NCBI RefSeq assembly: GCF_963664075.1
Contig: NZ_OY760916.1
Location: 62,001-126,000, forward strand
Origin: an uncultured Desulfobulbus sp.
Lineage (GTDB): Bacteria; Desulfobacterota; Desulfobulbia; Desulfobulbales; Desulfobulbaceae
DNA length: 64,000 nucleotides
Direction: 5' to 3'
Shown: in pieces, positions 60,122 to 64,000 of the stretch
How positions within the stretch are numbered: position 1 is the first letter of the stretch
Layout of the letters: each line of letters opens with the position of its first letter
The notes under the pieces: model-generated
Databases searched by the model: none
What the model saw: the letters and a program-made list of their open reading frames with translations, nothing else
Told to the model about the DNA's origin: nothing
Program-made: the position numbers and the translations under genes

Positions 60122-61459
60122 ATGAATGTTCTTATCTACGGTGCCACCGAGACCGGTTATATCGTGGCCTCACAGCTGTACCGGAAACATAATATAACCA
60201 TTGTTGACGATGTTGATCGTCTGCCCGATAAATTTAATAACCTGGATATAAGTTTTGTCGCAGGAAACGGTGCCGATGTTCAGGTGCTGGAACGGGCCAA
60301 TACGGCTAAGGCCGATTTGTTCATCGCCTGTTCCCTGATCGATGAGGCCAATATCGTTGCCTGCTGGACGGCCAAAAAAATCATCGAGGTGGAAACCATC
60401 TGTTTTGTGCGGCGGATGGAGTTGTACCGTAACCTCAACTCGCTTTCCCAGAACCGTTATCAGACCAAGTACGATATCGACACCATCATCTGGCCGGAGC
60501 AGCTTCTGACCCAGGACATCTTTCGCATCATCTCGGTGCCCGATGCCATCGACGTGGAGTATTTTGTCCGGGGGAAGGCCAAGATGTTTGAGTACCGGAT
60601 CAAGGAACATTCCAATATCTGCGCCCGCCGCATCATGGATTGTTCTTTTCCCCAGAATGTGCTCATTGTCGGCATCACCCGGAACCACAACCTCTTTATC
60701 CCCAACGGTGCTACCACTATTCAGGCCGATGACAAGGTCATCTTCATGGGCACCGGCCCGGCACTGGATATTCTCGCTGCCCAGTTTTCACAAAACGTCA
60801 ATAAGATTAAAACCGCCTCCGTCATTGGTGGTGGATCTGTTGGCTTTATGCTGGCGCAAAAGTTGGAGCAGGCGGGTATACGAGTCAAACTGATCGAGCA
60901 CGACAACGCCCGCTGTGTCTATCTTGCAGATAATCTGAAAAAAAGCCTCATCTTAGAAGGCGACGGGACCGATCTGGAACTCTTGGAAGGGGAGAGTATC
61001 GGCGAGAGTGATGTTACGGTTTGCGTCACCAACAACGATGAAAAAAATCTGCTCTGTTCACTCCTGGCCAAACAGCTTGGTTGCGAGCGAATCATCACCC
61101 GCGTGGGCAATGTCCGTAACTCGGCCCTGTTTGAGCGGGTCGGTATCGATGTGGTTGTCTCTCCTCGTGAGTCGGCACTGAAAGAGTTGCTCAACCGTTT
61201 GCACGCCAAGGAGGTCAATATCCTGGCCCTGGTTGAAGGCGGGCAGGGGGAGGTCCTCCGACTGACCCTGCCGGAGAGCTTTACCGAAACCCTGGTCCGT
61301 GAGTTCAAGCTGCCGGCCCGCGCCATCATCGGGCTGGTTATTCGCGGGCGCAACGTAATCTTTCCCCATGGTGAGACCGCCCTGATGCAGGGCGATCAGC
61401 TCATCATCTTTACCATGGCCAAGGATGCCGAAGCTATCAAGGCGGCCTTTTCCAAATGA
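60122..61459 (+). CDS. trkA: Trk potassium uptake protein TrkA
   Basis: This 445-residue cytoplasmic regulator has two RCK units. The first nucleotide fold is 'VLIYGATETGYIVASQL' (a diverged GxGxxG). The second, near 230, is 'ASVIGGGSVGFMLAQKLE', a full GGGxxG. Each is followed by a TrkA-C domain, for example 'PNGATTIQADDKVIFMGTG' and 'PHGETALMQGDQLIIF'. It gates TrkH in response to NAD(H) or ATP. It has no strong binding site. The stop overlaps the trkH start (ATGA). Confidence 0.93.
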   Translation: MNVLIYGATETGYIVASQLYRKHNITIVDDVDRLPDKFNNLDISFVAGNGADVQVLERANTAKADLFIACSLIDEANIVACWTAKKIIEVETICFVRRMELYRNLNSLSQNRYQTKYDIDTIIWPEQLLTQDIFRIISVPDAIDVEYFVRGKAKMFEYRIKEHSNICARRIMDCSFPQNVLIVGITRNHNLFIPNGATTIQADDKVIFMGTGPALDILAAQFSQNVNKIKTASVIGGGSVGFMLAQKLEQAGIRVKLIEHDNARCVYLADNLKKSLILEGDGTDLELLEGESIGESDVTVCVTNNDEKNLLCSLLAKQLGCERIITRVGNVRNSALFERVGIDVVVSPRESALKELLNRLHAKEVNILALVEGGQGEVLRLTLPESFTETLVREFKLPARAIIGLVIRGRNVIFPHGETALMQGDQLIIFTMAKDAEAIKAAFSK

Positions 61460-62916
61460 AGATAACAGCGATTGTCAATGTTATCGGCATTATACTGGTA
61501 GCGCTTGGTACCATTATGCTCACCCCCATATCCGTGGCCCTGATTACCGGTGAGTATGGATCGATCCTGCCCTTTGTGGTCGCCTGTGGTTCCAGTGTGG
61601 TCCTAGGACTCTTGTTTCAGTGGTACGGCGGCTTTTACCGGGACTTCGACAACCTCAAGCGCACCGAGGGCATGCTCATCGTGACCCTGGCCTGGCTGGT
61701 GACAGGCTTCATTGGAGCCATCCCCTACCTCTTTTACCAGTTGGGGCCGCTGGATGCCTATTTTGAGTCAATCTCTGGTTTTACCACCACAGGTGCCACC
61801 ATCCTCAAGGACTTTGCTCCCTATCCCAAGACCTTTTTCTTCTGGCGCAGTCTCAGTCAGTGGCTGGGCGGTATGGGGATCATCGTCTTGTTTGTCGCTA
61901 TCCTCCCTCAGTTTGCCGTGGCCGGACGGCAGATGTTTTTTGCCGAGGCCCCCGGGCCCACCGAAGAGAAGGTGACTCCGCGCATCACCCACACGGCCAA
62001 GGCGCTGTGGATGATTTACATCCTGTTGACCCTGATTGAAATGGTGGTGCTCTCGTTTCAGGGCATGCCGGTCTTTGACGCGGTCTGTAACTCCTTTTCC
62101 ACCATGGCTGCCGGTGGCTTTTCTCCCAATGCTCAGTCGATTCAGGGCTATAACAGCACCAGTATCACCTGGACCATCACCCTCTTCATGTTTCTTGCCG
62201 GCGGCAACTTTGCTCTGCAGTATCGGGTCTTTTTTCAGGCCAAGTTCCGTTCGCTGATTAACAATGAGGAGTTTCGCTTTTACCTGATGATTGTGGTGGT
62301 GATGTCGCTGCTGCTCTGTTCTTCACTGATGCTGGTTGAGGGCGATGACTGGCAGACAGGATTGCGGGAGAGCTTTTTTCAGATTGCCTCCATCATCACC
62401 ACCACCGGTTTTGCCTCGGAAGATTTCGGGCTCTGGGCCATTCCCGCTCAGACCATTCTCTTTACCATGATGCTGGTGGGGGGCTGTGCCGGTTCAGCCG
62501 GTGGTGGGGTCAAGGTGGTCCGGGTACTTTTTGGCCTGAAATACCTCAAACGGGAGATTGCTCAGGTGGTCCATCCCAAGGCGGTGTTGCCCATTAAGAT
62601 TGACCGGGTCACGGTCCCTGGGGACATTCAGCGCCAGATTTTGGGTTTTTTGTTATTTTACATTGCCCTGGCGACCACTTCCTCGCTGATCGTCACCGTG
62701 ATCGAGCATGACGCGGTGGTGGGGATCATCGGTACGGCTGCCACCATCGGCAATATTGGCCCGGGCTACGGGACCATCGGCCCCATGGGCAGTTTTGGCG
62801 ATCTCTCCCCCTGGACCAAGGGGATTTTTATTGTGGATATGGTGGTGGGACGACTGGAGCTGATACCCTTTTTGGCAATGCTCCACCCTGATTTTTGGAC
62901 CTTTAAACGCAAGTAG
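61456..62916 (+). CDS. trkH: Trk potassium transporter TrkH
   Basis: This 486-residue channel-like transporter has many membrane helices with four selectivity-filter P-loops. The first is in 'SISGFTTTGATILKDFA', then 'FSTMAAGGFSPN', 'ASIITTTGFASEDFG' and 'ATIGNIGPGYG'. 'WRSLSQWLGGMGIIVLFVAI' is a family block. It works with TrkA to import K+, and the two genes overlap by 4 bp. The next gene begins 18 bp downstream. Confidence 0.95.
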   Translation: MKITAIVNVIGIILVALGTIMLTPISVALITGEYGSILPFVVACGSSVVLGLLFQWYGGFYRDFDNLKRTEGMLIVTLAWLVTGFIGAIPYLFYQLGPLDAYFESISGFTTTGATILKDFAPYPKTFFFWRSLSQWLGGMGIIVLFVAILPQFAVAGRQMFFAEAPGPTEEKVTPRITHTAKALWMIYILLTLIEMVVLSFQGMPVFDAVCNSFSTMAAGGFSPNAQSIQGYNSTSITWTITLFMFLAGGNFALQYRVFFQAKFRSLINNEEFRFYLMIVVVMSLLLCSSLMLVEGDDWQTGLRESFFQIASIITTTGFASEDFGLWAIPAQTILFTMMLVGGCAGSAGGGVKVVRVLFGLKYLKREIAQVVHPKAVLPIKIDRVTVPGDIQRQILGFLLFYIALATTSSLIVTVIEHDAVVGIIGTAATIGNIGPGYGTIGPMGSFGDLSPWTKGIFIVDMVVGRLELIPFLAMLHPDFWTFKRK

Positions 62917-62934
62917 ACAAAGTGAGGGATACTC

Positions 62935-64000
62935 TTGAGTACGCAGGCTTCGACAACAGAACCCTACAGTGGATTTGAGCAGGGACCAATTCGCCCCCCC
63001 AGCGAGGCCAACAGCCTGCTGCTTCGAGTGAGCCGCAACTGTCCCTGGAATAAATGTACCTTTTGCGGGCTTTATAAAGGGCAGCAGTTCAGCCGCCGCC
63101 CGCTTGCCCACGTGTTGGAGGATATTAAGACCGTTCAGGGCTTTGTTGAGCAACTCCGAAACAAAGAGCCTGTTGCTGTTGATGATTTAAGCTGGAGTGA
63201 GCAGCTGGCCTATTACGCAGCCCGAACCTGGGTGCTGGATGGCTGTCAGTCTGTTTTTCTTCAGGACTCCAACTCCCTGATCATAAAGCCTCGTGAACTG
63301 ATCACCATTCTTGAGGCGCTACGCAGTGCCTTTCCCAAAGTTGATAGGATCACCTCCTATGCCCGCTCGCAGACCATCGCCCGGATGCCACCTGCTGATC
63401 TTGCAGCCATCGCGGCGGCGGGGCTCAATCGTATTCATATCGGGCTGGAGTCGGGCTCTGATGCGGTGCTTGCCTTTGTCAAAAAGGGGGCAGACGCATT
63501 GACCCACGTCAAGGCCGGAGTCATGGTGAAAGAGGCGGGGATAGAACTCTCGGAATATTACATGCCGGGGCTGGGAGGGGAAGCACTCTCCCAGGCGCAT
63601 GCCCAGGAGAGTGCGGCGGTTCTCAATCAGATCAATCCGGATTTTATCCGTCTTCGAACTCTGGCTCTCCCCGATTCCCTGGAGCTGACCGAGGAGCAGG
63701 CAACTGGCCGTTTTCAAAAACTCGGCGATCGCCAGACCGCCGAGGAATTGCATCTCTTCCTTCGTTCACTGAGCGGTATCACCAGCCAGGTGAAGAGCGA
63801 TCATATTCTCAATCTTTTCGAAGAAATCGATGGGCGGCTGCCTGATGATCAGGCGGCGATGCTGGGGGTGATTGACACCTTTCTTGCTCTGCCGCCAGAG
63901 GAGCAGGTCCTCTACCAGATCGGACGCCGTTGTGGCGTCTTTCATGCTCTTGCCGATCTCAGGCATCCTGCACTCAGAGCGCGCGCATTGCACTATGTGG
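62935..64000 (+). CDS. Radical SAM protein (partial, runs off the end)
   Basis: The frame begins at a TTG with GAGGGAT just upstream and stays open to the window edge (355 codons). The cluster motif is 'SRNCPWNKCTFC' near residue 36-48. The barrel continues with 'LQDSNSLIIKPRELI', 'RITSYARSQTIARMP', 'GLNRIHIGLESGSDAVLAFV' and 'ELSEYYMPGLGGEALS'. It resembles Elp3/HemN-like B12-independent radical SAM enzymes of unknown role. The first 35 residues have no match. It follows trkH closely and may share its transcript. Confidence 0.85.
   Translation, partial: MSTQASTTEPYSGFEQGPIRPPSEANSLLLRVSRNCPWNKCTFCGLYKGQQFSRRPLAHVLEDIKTVQGFVEQLRNKEPVAVDDLSWSEQLAYYAARTWVLDGCQSVFLQDSNSLIIKPRELITILEALRSAFPKVDRITSYARSQTIARMPPADLAAIAAAGLNRIHIGLESGSDAVLAFVKKGADALTHVKAGVMVKEAGIELSEYYMPGLGGEALSQAHAQESAAVLNQINPDFIRLRTLALPDSLELTEEQATGRFQKLGDRQTAEELHLFLRSLSGITSQVKSDHILNLFEEIDGRLPDDQAAMLGVIDTFLALPPEEQVLYQIGRRCGVFHALADLRHPALRARALHYV

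Overview
The window reads as a Gram-negative, probably anaerobic bacterium of the Desulfobacterota, most likely near the Desulfobulbales. This is inferred from gene content and order, not from a marker gene. Supporting signs are the zapB-zapA-[6S-like RNA]-rny order, the yicC-remA-gmk block, a MucR-type regulator outside Alphaproteobacteria, FmdB, the futalosine menaquinone genes mqnB and mqnD, a DUF3373-type porin, and an outer-membrane set (Pal, Skp, LolA). It is almost entirely chromosomal core DNA. I see no transposase, integrase, phage gene, CRISPR array, rRNA or tRNA.

Layout. 1-5 kb: end of a glycogen synthase, gapA, an unlisted 55-codon CxxC gene, an unusual ParB-domain protein and a YihY membrane protein. 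5-10 kb: hybrid histidine kinase with an HDOD protein, a MoaE-like protein and a lytic transglycosylase. 10-15 kb: Nudix, zapB, zapA, a 6S-like RNA, rny and tyrS. 15-21 kb: Fur/PerR and dusB around a Fur box, a radical SAM gene with a small partner, and glycogen phosphorylase. 21-26 kb: pal, skp, yicC-remA-gmk and rlmB. 26-31 kb: an S1-domain protein, a YfcE-type phosphoesterase, murI-lolA, mucR and fmdB. 31-37 kb: queA, mqnB-mqnD-mobA and gdhA-bpt. 37-45 kb: hisS-aspS, a nitronate monooxygenase relative, pcnB, an EEP-family hydrolase, then about 850 bp of dispersed repeats. 44.6-51.5 kb: pgeF, porin, clpS-clpA and holA. 51.5-57.6 kb: a large exported protein with a caspase-like C-terminal signature, an EamA transporter, a pseudouridine synthase split over two overlapping genes, and a LysM protein. 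57.7-64 kb: mdh, a second Nudix gene, trkA-trkH and the start of a radical SAM gene that runs off the edge.

Functional links. Glycogen synthase, glycogen phosphorylase, gapA and mdh cover storage carbon and central metabolism. Bpt with ClpS-ClpA would make a leucine N-degron pathway. Pal, Skp, LolA, MurI, PgeF, the transglycosylase and LysM protein serve the envelope. TyrRS, AspRS, HisRS, QueA, DusB, PcnB, RNase Y, YicC and RlmB serve RNA metabolism.

Most worth a second look: the exported putative clan-CD peptidase upstream of holA, the ParB protein with an amidohydrolase-like N-terminus, the split RluA-type enzyme, and the repeat cluster at 43.9-44.55 kb. I found no clearly new multi-gene defence or biosynthetic system.
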